A stretch of 64,000 nucleotides of DNA from Acetobacteraceae bacterium H6797 (GCA_015223225.1 JADFCQ010000002.1:434001-498000), one strand, 5' to 3'. Positions 40,168-48,980 are shown, counted from the first letter of the stretch. The notes: generated by a model from the sequence alone, not told the origin. Program-made: numbers and translations.

Positions 40168-42240
40168 ATGCAGCAGCAGAGCCAGGAGGCGGCGCGCGAG
40201 GTGCGCGTCGCGGTCGATATCGGCGGCACTTTCACCGATCTTGAAATCTTCGATAGCGCGACGGGCGAGGTCTATCAGTTCAAGACCCCAAGCACCCCCG
40301 CCGACCCCTCCATCGGCCTGCTGACCGGCATCAAGGGCGCCGCCGAGCGCTTCGGCTTCCCCATCGAGGCGGTGCGCCAGATCCTGCATGGCACCACCAT
40401 CGCGACCAATGCTGTGCTCGAGCGCAAGCTGCCGCTGGGCGCCGTGGTGACGACGGCGGGCTTCGAGGATCTGCTGCAGATCGGCCGCCATGGGCGCAAG
40501 GACGTCTATGCGCTCACCGCCGATCCGCTGCCGCCGCTGGTGCGCCGCAGCCTCTGCCTCGGCGTCTCCGAGCGCATGCGCTATGACGGCGGCGTCGAGA
40601 AGCCGCTGGATGAGGCGAGCGTCCGCGCCGTGGCCGCGAAGCTGCGCGAGGCGGGCGTGAAGGCCGTGGCGCTCTGCCTGCTGCATGCCTACGCCAATCC
40701 GAGCCACGAGCAGCGCGCGGCCGCAATCCTGGCCGAGGAACTGCCGGGCGTTGCGCTCTCGCTTTCCTCCGACATCAGCCCGGAACTGCGCGAATACGAG
40801 CGGCTGTCGACGACGGTGCTGAACGCTCTGCTGGTGCCCATCGTCGCCGGCTATATCGAGAAACTCGAGAAGCGCATCGCCGAGGAGAAGCTCCCGGCCA
40901 AGGTCTATCTCGTGCAGTCCAACTCGGGCGTCGCGGGCTTGGCCAAGGCGGGGCGCGAGCCGGCGCGGCTGCTGCTCTCCGGCCCCTCGGGCGGTGCGGC
41001 CGCCGCACGTCGGCTCTCGGCCACGCTGAGCGAGCCGAACCTCGTCGCCGTCGATATGGGCGGCACCAGCTTCGACGTCTCGGTCGTGCATGAAGGCCAG
41101 GTCGCGATGATCGCCGAGGGCGAGATCGACGGCCTGCCCGTGCGCCTGCCCATGGTCGAGATGCGCACCATCGGCGCCGGCGGCGGCTCCATCGCCTGGA
41201 TCGACGAGGGCGGCCGCCTTCGCATCGGCCCGCATAGCGCGGGCGCCCAGCCGGGCCCGGCCTGCTACCGGCGCGGCGGCACGCAGCTGACGGTGACGGA
41301 CGCCAATCTGCTGCTCGGCCGCCTCGATGGCGCGAGCTTCCTCGACGGCAAGATGCCGCTCGACCGCGCGCTGGCCGAAGGCGCCGCGCAGAGCCTCGCC
41401 GCGCCGCTCGGCCTTTCGACCGAAGCCGTGGCTGAGGGCGTCATCGCCATCACCAACGCCAATCTCGCGGGCGCCATCCGCCTCTCGCTCTTCGAGAAGG
41501 GGCTGGACCCGGCGGATTTCGCCCTGCTTTCCTTCGGCGGCGCGGGCGGCGTGCATGCCTGCGACGTGGCCGATGAGTTGGGCATCGCGAAGGTGATTTT
41601 CCCGCCCCATGCCTCGACCCTGTCGGCCTGGGGCATCCTGGGTTCGGACATCACGCATGATCTGGCCGCGACCCATATCGCCCCGCTCGCCGAGGCGGGC
41701 GAGGCCCTGGCCGCCCATGCCGCACGCATGACCGAGCAGGCTGCCTCGCTGCTGGATGAGGATGGCGTGCCCGCGGCCTCCCGCAGCCTCGAATGGTCGG
41801 TCGATTGCCGCTACCAGGGCCAGGCTTTCGAACTGCCTGTCGCCATGGTTGCGACTGATTTCTCCGCCGACGGTCTCGCGGCTCTCGCGGAAGGCTTCCA
41901 CGCCATCCACCGCCAGCGTTTCTCTTATGAGGACCGCAAGGCGGGCGTCGAGGTCGTCACCCTGCGCCTCACCGCGCGCGGCGTGCTCGACAAGCCCGAG
42001 GAAGCGCCCCCCACAGCGCCCGACACAATCCCCGCGGCGACCACCCGCCCGGTTCTTGCCAATGGCGCCTGGCAGCAGGCGAGCATCCTCCGCCGCGAGG
42101 CCGTGCCGCCGCGCGGCGCCACCCCGCTCGCCGGCCCGGCCGTGGTCGAAGAAGCCTATACCTCCAGCTACATCCCCGCCGGCTGGGTCGCCTATGCCCG
42201 CCCCGAGGGTTCCCTCATCGCCGAGCGCGTGAAGGAGTGA
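40168..42240 (+). CDS. hyuA: Hydantoinase/oxoprolinase family protein, subunit A
   Basis: A 690-residue HyuA-type ATP-dependent amidohydrolase subunit. The N-terminal 'VRVAVDIGGTFTDLEIFD' and 'LHGTTIATNAVLERK' are the actin-like ATP-binding start, 'VDMGGTSFDVS' is the second phosphate loop, and 'MRTIGAGGGSIAWIDEGGRLRIGP' with 'GPHSAGAQPGPACY' are family marks. Together with subunit B such enzymes open hydantoins, 5-oxoproline or carboxylate aryl ketones. Exact substrate unknown. It is followed by hyuB after 5 bases and diverges from a Bug receptor. The symbol names the family, not a proven activity. Confidence 0.9.
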   Translation: MQQQSQEAAREVRVAVDIGGTFTDLEIFDSATGEVYQFKTPSTPADPSIGLLTGIKGAAERFGFPIEAVRQILHGTTIATNAVLERKLPLGAVVTTAGFEDLLQIGRHGRKDVYALTADPLPPLVRRSLCLGVSERMRYDGGVEKPLDEASVRAVAAKLREAGVKAVALCLLHAYANPSHEQRAAAILAEELPGVALSLSSDISPELREYERLSTTVLNALLVPIVAGYIEKLEKRIAEEKLPAKVYLVQSNSGVAGLAKAGREPARLLLSGPSGGAAAARRLSATLSEPNLVAVDMGGTSFDVSVVHEGQVAMIAEGEIDGLPVRLPMVEMRTIGAGGGSIAWIDEGGRLRIGPHSAGAQPGPACYRRGGTQLTVTDANLLLGRLDGASFLDGKMPLDRALAEGAAQSLAAPLGLSTEAVAEGVIAITNANLAGAIRLSLFEKGLDPADFALLSFGGAGGVHACDVADELGIAKVIFPPHASTLSAWGILGSDITHDLAATHIAPLAEAGEALAAHAARMTEQAASLLDEDGVPAASRSLEWSVDCRYQGQAFELPVAMVATDFSADGLAALAEGFHAIHRQRFSYEDRKAGVEVVTLRLTARGVLDKPEEAPPTAPDTIPAATTRPVLANGAWQQASILRREAVPPRGATPLAGPAVVEEAYTSSYIPAGWVAYARPEGSLIAERVKE

Positions 42241-42245
42241 ATGCC

Positions 42246-43919
42246 ATGACCCGCATCGACCCTGCCCGCATCGATCCTGTTCGCCAGGAAGTCATCCGCA
42301 ACGCGCTGGTCACGGCCGCCGAGGAGATGAGCCTCACCATCTGGCGCACCAGCCGCTCGACCGTGGTGCGCGAGATCCTGGACTTCTCCACCGCCGTCTT
42401 CGATGCCGAGGGCAATAATGTCGCGCAATCGGCGCGCATCCCCGTGCATCTGAACTCGATGTCGGACTGCCTGCGCACCATCCTCGACCGCTTCATCCCG
42501 CTCGAGGATTGGCAGGATGGCGACGTCATCGTCACCAATGACCCCTATTCGGGCGGCCAGCACCTGCCCGATATCCAGACCTTCCGGCCTGTCTTCGTGG
42601 ACGGCAAGCGCGTGGCCATCGTCGGCACGCTCTGCCACCATGTCGATGTCGGCGGCGGCGCGGCGGGCTCCTATTATGCAGGCGCCACCGAGGTTTTCCA
42701 CGAAGGCATCCGCATCCCGCCGCTGCGCCTCGCCACCAAGGGCGTGCTGAACGAGGGCATGTTCGAGATGCTGCTGCACAACGTCCGCCAGCCGGACGAG
42801 ACGCGCGGCGACCTCAATGCCCAGATCGCGGCGCTGGGCATCGGCGCCAAGGCCGTCGCGCGCATCGCGGATAAATACGGCGCGGACAATCTCGCCGCCG
42901 CTATGCGCCAGATCCAGGAAGGCTCCGAGCGCATGGTGCGCGCGGCGCTGGAGAAGCTGCCCGACGGCACCGGCCATTTCGTCGAGATGGTCGATGACGA
43001 CGGCCAGTCCGACACGCCCATCCGCCTGGAAGTCACCGTCACCAAGAAGGGCGATGCCATCACCATCGACTTCGCCGGCTCCTCCCCCCAGGTGCCCGGC
43101 CCGGTGAACAACACGCCCGCCATGACCAGCTCGGCCGTCTATTACGCGCTGCTGGCGGCGCTCGGCGGCGAAATCCCGGCCAATTCGGGCTGCTACCGGC
43201 CCATCTCGGTCGTGCTGCCCGAGGGCAGCGTGGTGAATGCCCAGTTCCCGGCTCCCGTCGCCGGGCGCATGGTGGTGAACCATCGCATCGCCACGGCCGT
43301 TTTCGGCGCCCTCGCCCGCTTCATGCCCGAGCGCATCCCGGCGGCCTATTACGCCATCTCCTATGTCTATGCGCTCTCCACCCAGCGCCCGGACGGCCGC
43401 CGCCAGGTCTATTTCGACATCGAGGTCGGCGGCTGGGGCGGTCATGCCAAGGGCGATGGCGCCTCGGCCCTCTCCTGCGGGTTGCATAACAACACCAACG
43501 CGCCGATCGAGATGGTCGAGGCCCGCTACCCGGTCATGTTCGAGACCTATGGCCTCGTGCAGGATAGCGGCGGCGCCGGCGAGCATCGCGGCGGGCTGGG
43601 CCTGGTGCGCGAATGGCGCCTGACGGCCGATGAAGGCCGCCTCAGCACCAATTTCGAGCGCTTCCGCATCCCGCCCTATGGGCTGGAAGGCGGCAAGGAG
43701 GGCTCGCTCAGCCGCACCACCGTCATCCGCCCGGACGGCAGCCGCAGCAGCCTGAATTCGAAAGTCTCGGGGATTCCGCTGCGCCAGGGCGATATCGTGC
43801 GCATCGAAACCTCCGGCGGCGGCGGCCATGGCGATCCGAAAAAGCGGGATCGGGCGGCGGTGGCGCGGGATGTGGCCGAAGGCTTCGTCAGTGCGGAGGC
43901 GGCGCGGGTTCTTTACTGA
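42246..43919 (+). CDS. hyuB: Hydantoinase B/oxoprolinase family protein, subunit B
   Basis: A 557-residue HyuB-type subunit, partner of the preceding gene. Typical segments: 'DPVRQEVIRNALVTAAEEMSLTIWRTSRSTVVREILDFS', 'DVIVTNDPYSGGQHLPDI', 'HVDVGG' and 'SGGAGEHRGGLGLVREW' near the end, closing with 'ETSGGGGHGDP'. The ATG at 42246 was preferred because AAGGAG stands 8 bases upstream; a GTG at 42237 overlaps the hyuA stop and is the alternative. It ends at a two-hairpin element shared with the convergent monooxygenase. Confidence 0.92.
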   Translation: MTRIDPARIDPVRQEVIRNALVTAAEEMSLTIWRTSRSTVVREILDFSTAVFDAEGNNVAQSARIPVHLNSMSDCLRTILDRFIPLEDWQDGDVIVTNDPYSGGQHLPDIQTFRPVFVDGKRVAIVGTLCHHVDVGGGAAGSYYAGATEVFHEGIRIPPLRLATKGVLNEGMFEMLLHNVRQPDETRGDLNAQIAALGIGAKAVARIADKYGADNLAAAMRQIQEGSERMVRAALEKLPDGTGHFVEMVDDDGQSDTPIRLEVTVTKKGDAITIDFAGSSPQVPGPVNNTPAMTSSAVYYALLAALGGEIPANSGCYRPISVVLPEGSVVNAQFPAPVAGRMVVNHRIATAVFGALARFMPERIPAAYYAISYVYALSTQRPDGRRQVYFDIEVGGWGGHAKGDGASALSCGLHNNTNAPIEMVEARYPVMFETYGLVQDSGGAGEHRGGLGLVREWRLTADEGRLSTNFERFRIPPYGLEGGKEGSLSRTTVIRPDGSRSSLNSKVSGIPLRQGDIVRIETSGGGGHGDPKKRDRAAVARDVAEGFVSAEAARVLY

Positions 43920-43925
43920 GGGGAA

Positions 43926-43978
43926 CTGGGAAGGCTCTGCCTTCCCAGACCCATCCGGCAGGAGGCTGAGCCTCCTGC
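43926..43978. terminator. Two-hairpin element between convergent hyuB and monooxygenase
   Basis: A perfect 10-bp stem with loop TCT (arms 43926-43935, 43939-43948) is followed after 9 bases by a perfect 9-bp stem with loop TGA (43958-43966, 43970-43978). It fills the 66-base convergent gap. The plan matches the elements at 9198 and 16438. Confidence 0.65.
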
Positions 43979-43985
43979 ACCTGCA

Positions 43986-45311
43986 TCAATCGAAGAATTG
44001 GTTCTTGGGCTTGGGCAGGCCCAGGTGGTCGCGAAGGGTGGTGCCTTCGTAGTCCAGGCGGTAGATGCCGCGCGCCTGGAGTTCGGGCACCACGCGGTCG
44101 ACGAAATCATCCATCCCCTCCGGCAGATAGGGGAACATGATGTTGAAGCCGTCGCAGGCTTCCTCTTCCAGCCAGCGCTGCATCTCATCGGCGATCATCG
44201 CGGGCGTGCCCATCAGGCAGAGGCCGGCATAGCCGCCGACGCGCTGCGCCAATTGCCGCACCGTCAGATTCTCGCTCTTCGCCAGCGCGACGATGCGCGC
44301 CTGGCCGCTCTTGCTCTGGTTCGTCTCGGGAAGCTCGGGCAGCGGGCCGTCGGGGTCGAAAGCCGAGGCATCGACGCCAAGCTGCGACGAGAGAGAGCCG
44401 ATCGCGCTCTCATAATGCACGAGGCTGTCGAGCAGGGCGCGCTTCGCCTTCGCCTCCTCCAGGCTGTCGGCCACGATGGTCATGCAGCCGGGCAGGATCT
44501 TCAGATGGTCGGGGTCGCGCCCCAACGCCGGCATCCGGCCCTTGATATCGGCATAGAGCGCCTTGCCATCCTCGATGGTGCGCGTGCTGGCGAAAACAGC
44601 CTCGGCCGTCTCGGCGGCAAGCTGCTTTCCGGCCTCCGAGGCCCCAGCCTGCACGATGACCGGCCAGCCCTGGATCGGCCGTGCCACGTTCAGCGGGCCC
44701 TTTACCGAAAGCTCGGGGCCGACATGGTCGAGCGCCTTCACCCGGCTGGGGTCGAAGAAAATGCCGCTTTCGACATCGCGGATAATCGCGTCATCCGCCC
44801 AGCCATCCCAAAGTCCGGTGACGACGTCGAAGAACTCGCGGGCGCGGGCATAGCGCTCGCCATGGGCCATATGCGCGTCATGGCCGAAATTCAGCGCCGC
44901 ATCGGGATTGGAGGTGGTAACGATGTTCCATCCCGCACGGCCGCCGCTGATATGGTCCAGCGAGGCGAATTTCCGGGCGATGTGATAAGGGTCGTTATAG
45001 GTCGTCGAGGCCGTGGCGATCAGGCCGATCTTCTCCGTCACGGCCGCGAGCGCGGGCAGCAGCGTCAGCGGGTCGAAGGAACTGACGGTATGGCTGCGGC
45101 GCAGTGACTCGATCGGCATGTTCAGCAGCGCGAGATGGTCGGCCATGAAGAAGGCATCGAACTTCCCGCGCTCCAGCGTCTGGATCAGCCGGACATAGTG
45201 CTGGAAATTGAAGTTGGAATCCGGCCAGGCGCCGGGATAGCGCCAGGCGCCGGTATGGATGGTCGTCGGGCGCATGAAGGCGCCGAGATGCAGCCTGCGG
45301 GGCTTGCTCAT
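43986..45311 (-). CDS. FMN-dependent monooxygenase of the LLM class (second member)
   Basis: A 441-residue NtaA/DszA-type flavin monooxygenase. Segments: 'YPGAWPDSNFNFQHYVRLIQ', 'ERGKFDAFFMADHLALLNMP', 'ALAAVTEKIGLIATASTTYNDPYHIARKFASLDHISGGRAGWNIVTT' (split across the flavin site) and 'PVIVQAGASEAGKQLAAE'. It is only moderately like the member at 9260. The short 5' side has no reductase gene. It converges on hyuB; hyuAB, the Bug receptor and this enzyme may serve one catabolic route for a sulfur or nitrogen compound, but this is only inference from position. Confidence 0.9.
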   Translation of the reverse strand: MSKPRRLHLGAFMRPTTIHTGAWRYPGAWPDSNFNFQHYVRLIQTLERGKFDAFFMADHLALLNMPIESLRRSHTVSSFDPLTLLPALAAVTEKIGLIATASTTYNDPYHIARKFASLDHISGGRAGWNIVTTSNPDAALNFGHDAHMAHGERYARAREFFDVVTGLWDGWADDAIIRDVESGIFFDPSRVKALDHVGPELSVKGPLNVARPIQGWPVIVQAGASEAGKQLAAETAEAVFASTRTIEDGKALYADIKGRMPALGRDPDHLKILPGCMTIVADSLEEAKAKRALLDSLVHYESAIGSLSSQLGVDASAFDPDGPLPELPETNQSKSGQARIVALAKSENLTVRQLAQRVGGYAGLCLMGTPAMIADEMQRWLEEEACDGFNIMFPYLPEGMDDFVDRVVPELQARGIYRLDYEGTTLRDHLGLPKPKNQFFD

Positions 45312-45437
45312 GACGATGGGACTTTCTGACGGGGGCCAGGCCCCGAGGGGGAAGGCGTGCGAGACGCCGTTGCCCCCTATGTGAAAGCCCCGCCCGGCAG
45401 TTTCAATCCGTCACGGCCTGACGATGAAAAAGGCGGA

Positions 45438-45467
45438 CCAAAGAAAAAGGCGGCCGAAGCCGCCTTT
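45438..45467 (-). terminator. Rho-independent terminator of the HU gene
   Basis: On the minus strand AAAGGCGGC-TTCG-GCCGCCTTT is followed by TTCTTT: a 9-bp stem with the stable UUCG tetraloop and a U-rich tail, 25 bases past the HU stop. One of the two textbook intrinsic terminators in the window. Confidence 0.85.
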
Positions 45468-45491
45468 CCCGAGCGCCGATGCGCGAAGGCC

Positions 45492-45803
45492 TCAGGCCTT
45501 CTTCGCCTTGCGCTTCGCCTTCTTGAGGCCGGCCAGGGCGCCTTCCTTCAGCGCCGGGCTCGCCTTGAAGCGAACGGTGGCGCCGGCCTTGACGGCGACC
45601 TTCTCACCCGTGCGCGGGTTCAGCGCTGAGCGCTTCGGCGTCTCCTTCACGATGAAGGCGCCGAAATCGGGGATCGTGAAGCGACCGTTATTGACGATCT
45701 CGTTCTTGATCGCCTCGATGATCGTGGCGGCCAGCGCGTTGGAGGCGACGCCGGAAAGCTCCGTGGCTTCCTGGATGACGTCGGTCAGGAACTTTTTCGA
45801 CAT
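45492..45803 (-). CDS. HU family DNA-binding protein
   Basis: A 103-residue histone-like protein. The dimerisation helices ('MSKKFLTDVIQEATELSGVA') and the beta-arm region ('GRFTIPDFGAFIVKETPKRSALNPRTGEKV', with the DNA-intercalating NPRTGE) are intact; the C-terminal about 12 residues are a Lys/Ala-rich tail. HU bends and compacts DNA in the nucleoid. Family members from alphaproteobacteria usually lack so long a basic tail. It is a single-gene unit with its own terminator and is divergent from the Mla-type operon. Confidence 0.93.
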   Translation of the reverse strand: MSKKFLTDVIQEATELSGVASNALAATIIEAIKNEIVNNGRFTIPDFGAFIVKETPKRSALNPRTGEKVAVKAGATVRFKASPALKEGALAGLKKAKRKAKKA

Positions 45804-45994
45804 ATTAGGCCTTTCCTCAAAGATGCGGCCCCATAGACGAAAGCGGAGGCCGTGTCAGTCGAAAACTTAAGAGCCCACCTATGATTCTTCCTTGGCTTTA
45901 CAAGGGCAAATCGGAGGGTCTCGGAAGAGCTCGAGAATTTCTTACAAAGAATCGAATCCAATGGGTGATTCGCAAGAGAGATTTGCGATCTTTA

Positions 45995-46015
45995 GCGGGA
46001 GGGGCCCGCATTTTT
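45995..46015 (+). terminator. Terminator-like hairpin with T-run upstream of the Mla operon
   Basis: GCGGG-AGGGG-CCCGC followed by ATTTTT on the plus strand, 100 bases before the mlaE start. No plus-strand gene precedes it (HU is on the other strand), so it would end either a small RNA or a leader transcript (attenuator) of the Mla operon. The stem is short (5 bp). Confidence 0.4.
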
Positions 46016-46090
46016 CGTCACAATTACCTTATATGACGGGAACGGCCGCCTTCCGGGGCGGACATCCCAGGAAACCCCTAGCCAGAATGA

Positions 46091-46110
46091 TGGAAACTTG
46101 CCAGTTTCCA
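46091..46110 (+). promoter_or_regulatory. Perfect hairpin just before the mlaE start
   Basis: TGGAAACT-TGCC-AGTTTCCA: an 8-bp stem with a 4-base loop ending 5 bases before the ATG. It occupies the place of the ribosome-binding site, which is otherwise weak here, so it may control translation of the operon's first gene or serve as an operator. Confidence 0.45.
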
Positions 46111-46115
46111 CTCCC

Positions 46116-47213
46116 ATGGAAGAAGCCGAGGTCGATCTGCGGGAAGAGGGCGGCGCTCGGCGCCTTCTCTTCACCGGCGCGCTGAACGCGGAGGCGTCGG
46201 GCCGGCTGTGGCACCGCGCCATGTCGCTCGCCCATCGGGATGGCGGCATCGCGGCGGTCGATCTCTCGCGGCTGACGCTGCTGGATACCAGCGGCGCCGC
46301 CCTCGTGCTGAGCGCGGCAGGGGCCGCACCGGTCGAGGGCGCTGCCCCGCCCGTGGAGGCCGTCCTGGCCCGCACCCGCAAGGCGCTCGAGGCGCCGCGT
46401 CCCGCGCCGCCGCCCAAGCCCCTCCCCTTCGTGCAAGGGCTCGGCGCCTGGGGCGTGAGCATCGCGCGTGAGCGGCTGGCCTCGGCGGCCTTCATCGGCG
46501 AGGCCGCCGTCACCTCGGCCGGCCAGATCCTGCGCCCCTATCGCATCCGGCTGAACGACGCGCTGCGCCATCTCGACGAGGCCGGCACCCGGGCCTTCCC
46601 CCTCACCATGCTGCTCGGCGTGCTGATCGGCATCATCCTCGCCTTCCAATCCTCCTGGGCGATGCGGCAATACGGCGCCGAGATCTTCATCCCCCGGCTG
46701 GTCGGCATTTCTCTGCTGCGCGAACTGGGGCCGCTTCTCGCCGCCGTCATCCTCGCAGGGCGCACCGGTTCGGCCTATGCGGCGGAAATCGGCACCATGA
46801 CCGTCAATGAGGAGGTGGATGCGCTCAGGATCATGGGCATCGATCCCATGGCCATGCTGGTCTTCCCAAGGCTGCTGGCAGCAACCCTCGTCATGCCGGT
46901 GCTCGCCCTGCTGATGGACCTCGCAGGGTTGGTAGGCATGGGGCTGGTGATGGCCGGGCTCGGCTTCACCATCAATACCACCATCAGCCAACTCTCGGCG
47001 GCGATCGGGCTGAACGACCTGCTGGGCGGGCTGTTCAAGGCGGCGGTCTTCGGCCTGGCCATCGCCGGCATCGGCTGCAGGGCGGGGCTCAATGCCGGGC
47101 GCGGCCCGCGCGCGGTGGGCGATGCGGCGACGGCGGCGGTCGTGGGCGGCATCGTCTCCATCGTGCTGCTCGACGGGCTCTTCGCCGTGCTCTTCTTCCG
47201 GCTGGGCATCTGA
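46116..47213 (+). CDS. mlaE: Mla-type lipid ABC transporter permease with N-terminal STAS domain
   Basis: A 365-residue fusion. Residues about 1-85 form a STAS-like domain ('AAVDLSRLTLLDTSGAALVLS'), in place of a separate MlaB; residues about 120-365 are an MlaE permease with about five membrane segments and the hallmark 'LRELGPLLAAVILAGRTGSAYAAEIGTMTVNEEVDALRIMGIDP' region. With MlaF and MlaD it should move phospholipids between outer and inner membranes. ATG at 46116 was chosen; a TTG six codons earlier is in the upstream hairpin. First gene of a four-gene operon, 2 bases before mlaF. Symbol by family. Confidence 0.9.
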   Translation: MEEAEVDLREEGGARRLLFTGALNAEASGRLWHRAMSLAHRDGGIAAVDLSRLTLLDTSGAALVLSAAGAAPVEGAAPPVEAVLARTRKALEAPRPAPPPKPLPFVQGLGAWGVSIARERLASAAFIGEAAVTSAGQILRPYRIRLNDALRHLDEAGTRAFPLTMLLGVLIGIILAFQSSWAMRQYGAEIFIPRLVGISLLRELGPLLAAVILAGRTGSAYAAEIGTMTVNEEVDALRIMGIDPMAMLVFPRLLAATLVMPVLALLMDLAGLVGMGLVMAGLGFTINTTISQLSAAIGLNDLLGGLFKAAVFGLAIAGIGCRAGLNAGRGPRAVGDAATAAVVGGIVSIVLLDGLFAVLFFRLGI

Positions 47214-47215
47214 GC

Positions 47216-47974
47216 ATGGCGACGGAGACGGTCATCAAGGTCCGCGACGTGGCCATGGGCTTCGGCAGCCGCACCCTCTTCAAGGATGTGAGCTTTGACG
47301 TCGCGCGCGGCGAAGTCTTCGTCATTCTCGGTGGTTCGGGCTGCGGCAAATCCACGCTGCTGAAGCTGATGGTCGGGCTCTACCAGCCCACGGCGGGCAC
47401 GATCGAGTTGCTCGGCATCGACGGCATCAATCCCGACCGCGGCGAGCGGCTGCGGCTGCTGCGCTCCCTCGGCGTCATGTGGCAATCCGGCGCTCTCTTC
47501 GGCTCCATGACGCTGCTCGAGAATGTCATGCTCCCGCTCGAGGCCCATACCGCTCTGCCCCGCCCGGCGCGGGAGCAGGTGGCGCGGGTGAAGCTCGGCC
47601 TGGTGGGGCTTTCGGATGCCGCCGACCGGCTGCCCGCCGAAATCTCCGGCGGCATGGCCAAGCGCGCCGGCATCGCCCGCGCCATGGCGCTCGATCCGCC
47701 GCTGCTCTTCCTCGACGAGCCTTCCGCCGGGCTCGACCCCATCACCTCCGCCGGGCTCGACAAGCTCATCAAGGACCTGGCGCATGACCTCGGGACGACT
47801 TTCGTGGTCGTCACCCATGAATTGCAAAGCATCCTGGCCATCGGGGACCGCTGCATCATGCTCGACAAACAGGCCCAGGGCATGATCGCCGAGGGCGACC
47901 CCCGCCGGCTTCGCGACGAAGCCACCCATCCCACCGTCCGCGCTTTCTTCCGCCGCGAGGCCGAACCCGCATGA
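47216..47974 (+). CDS. mlaF: Mla-type lipid ABC transporter ATPase
   Basis: A 252-residue ATPase: Walker A 'GGSGCGKST', Q-loop 'MWQSGALFGSMTLLENV', signature 'ISGGMAKRAGIARA' (the LSGGM/ISGGM form typical of MlaF/Ttg2A), Walker B 'LLFLDEPSAGLDP' and H-loop 'VTHELQS'. It energises the STAS-MlaE permease in the inner membrane. It lies 2 bases after mlaE, and its stop overlaps the mlaD start (ATGA), so translation is coupled. Confidence 0.94.
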   Translation: MATETVIKVRDVAMGFGSRTLFKDVSFDVARGEVFVILGGSGCGKSTLLKLMVGLYQPTAGTIELLGIDGINPDRGERLRLLRSLGVMWQSGALFGSMTLLENVMLPLEAHTALPRPAREQVARVKLGLVGLSDAADRLPAEISGGMAKRAGIARAMALDPPLLFLDEPSAGLDPITSAGLDKLIKDLAHDLGTTFVVVTHELQSILAIGDRCIMLDKQAQGMIAEGDPRRLRDEATHPTVRAFFRREAEPA

Positions 47975-48972
47975 ACGCCGCCCGCTCCCTCTACGCCCGT
48001 GTGGGCGTGCTCATCCTGGCCGCGATCGCGCTCGGGGTCGGATTCGTGCTCTTCCTGACCTCGGATCGGGATCGGGGGACGAACAGCTTCTACGAGACCT
48101 ATCTGCGGGAATCCGTCCAGGGGCTCGATGTCGGCGCGGCGGTGCGCTATCGCGGCGTGCAGATCGGGCGGGTGACGGAGGTGGGCCTTGTCGCGGTGGC
48201 CTATCCGCCGCCGGACGATACGACGGTGCCCTCGGAATTCCAGGGCGTCTATGTGCGCTTCGGCATCGACAAGCGCCGGGTGGGCGACATGCCCGATAAT
48301 ATCCAGCGCGTGGTGCAGCAGGGCCTGCGCGTGCGGCTCTCGAGCCAGGGCATCACCGGCGTCTCTTATCTGGAAATGGATTTCTCCGACCCTCGGCGAT
48401 ATCCGATGCCCAATACGCCATGGGAGCCGCGCTATCCCGTGATCCCCTCCATGCCCTCAACCGTGGCGCAGGTGCAGGACGCGGCGGAGAATATCCTGCG
48501 CCGCATCGAGCAGGTGCCGTTGGAGGAGCTGCTCGCCGATATCGCCGGGCTGGTGAAGGATCTGCGCCACCAGATCTCGCCCGAGGGCGATGCGGGCCGC
48601 ACGCTCGGCGCCGCCGCGCTCACCATGAACAGCCTGCGCGAGCAGATGGAGCAGGCCGATATCCCGGGGCTGATGGCCGAGCTGCGCGGCACCGCCGCCG
48701 ATGCCCGCGCCCTGATCGACAGCCGCGAGATGAAGGCCATGCTGGCCAATGGCTCGGCGAGCATGGCGCGGCTGCCGGCGGCCATCCAGAGCCTGGAGCA
48801 GGCCGTGCGCGCGGCGCGGACCACGACAACCGATCTGAACGCCGACCTCACGCCCATCCTGCGGGATTTGCGGGCGACAGCGGCCAGCCTGCGCGACGTG
48901 GCCGAGACCATGCGGCGCTCGCCCTCCCAGACCATTTTCGGCGCCCCGCCCCCGGCGCCGGCCCAGCGTTGA
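47971..48972 (+). CDS. mlaD: MCE domain protein, MlaD-type lipid-binding subunit
   Basis: A 333-residue protein with one N-terminal membrane helix (about residues 8-28, 'VGVLILAAIALGVGFVLFLT') and an MCE domain at about 40-125 ('ESVQGLDVGAAVRYRGVQIGRVTEVGL'), followed by a long helical, coiled-coil-like tail ('AAENILRRIEQVPLEELLADIAGLVKDL'-type segments) rich in Ala/Arg/Leu. It is longer than E. coli MlaD (183) and closer to the PqiB/YebT and alphaproteobacterial MCE forms whose tails build a tube or span the periplasm. It would hold lipid between the membranes. Coupled to mlaF; a lipoprotein gene follows after 8 bases. Confidence 0.9.
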   Translation: MNAARSLYARVGVLILAAIALGVGFVLFLTSDRDRGTNSFYETYLRESVQGLDVGAAVRYRGVQIGRVTEVGLVAVAYPPPDDTTVPSEFQGVYVRFGIDKRRVGDMPDNIQRVVQQGLRVRLSSQGITGVSYLEMDFSDPRRYPMPNTPWEPRYPVIPSMPSTVAQVQDAAENILRRIEQVPLEELLADIAGLVKDLRHQISPEGDAGRTLGAAALTMNSLREQMEQADIPGLMAELRGTAADARALIDSREMKAMLANGSASMARLPAAIQSLEQAVRAARTTTTDLNADLTPILRDLRATAASLRDVAETMRRSPSQTIFGAPPPAPAQR

Positions 48973-48980
48973 GGCCCGGC

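Larger units (their letters stand above)
45804..46115. other. Divergent HU / Mla-operon intergenic region
   Basis: 312 bases of noticeably lower GC content than the flanks. It contains a TCGCAA/TTGCGA stem (45969-45974, 45982-45988), a terminator-like stem with T5 on the plus strand (45995-46015) and a perfect 8-bp hairpin next to the mlaE start (46091-46110). The promoters of both flanking genes must lie here but could not be placed with confidence. Confidence 0.5.
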
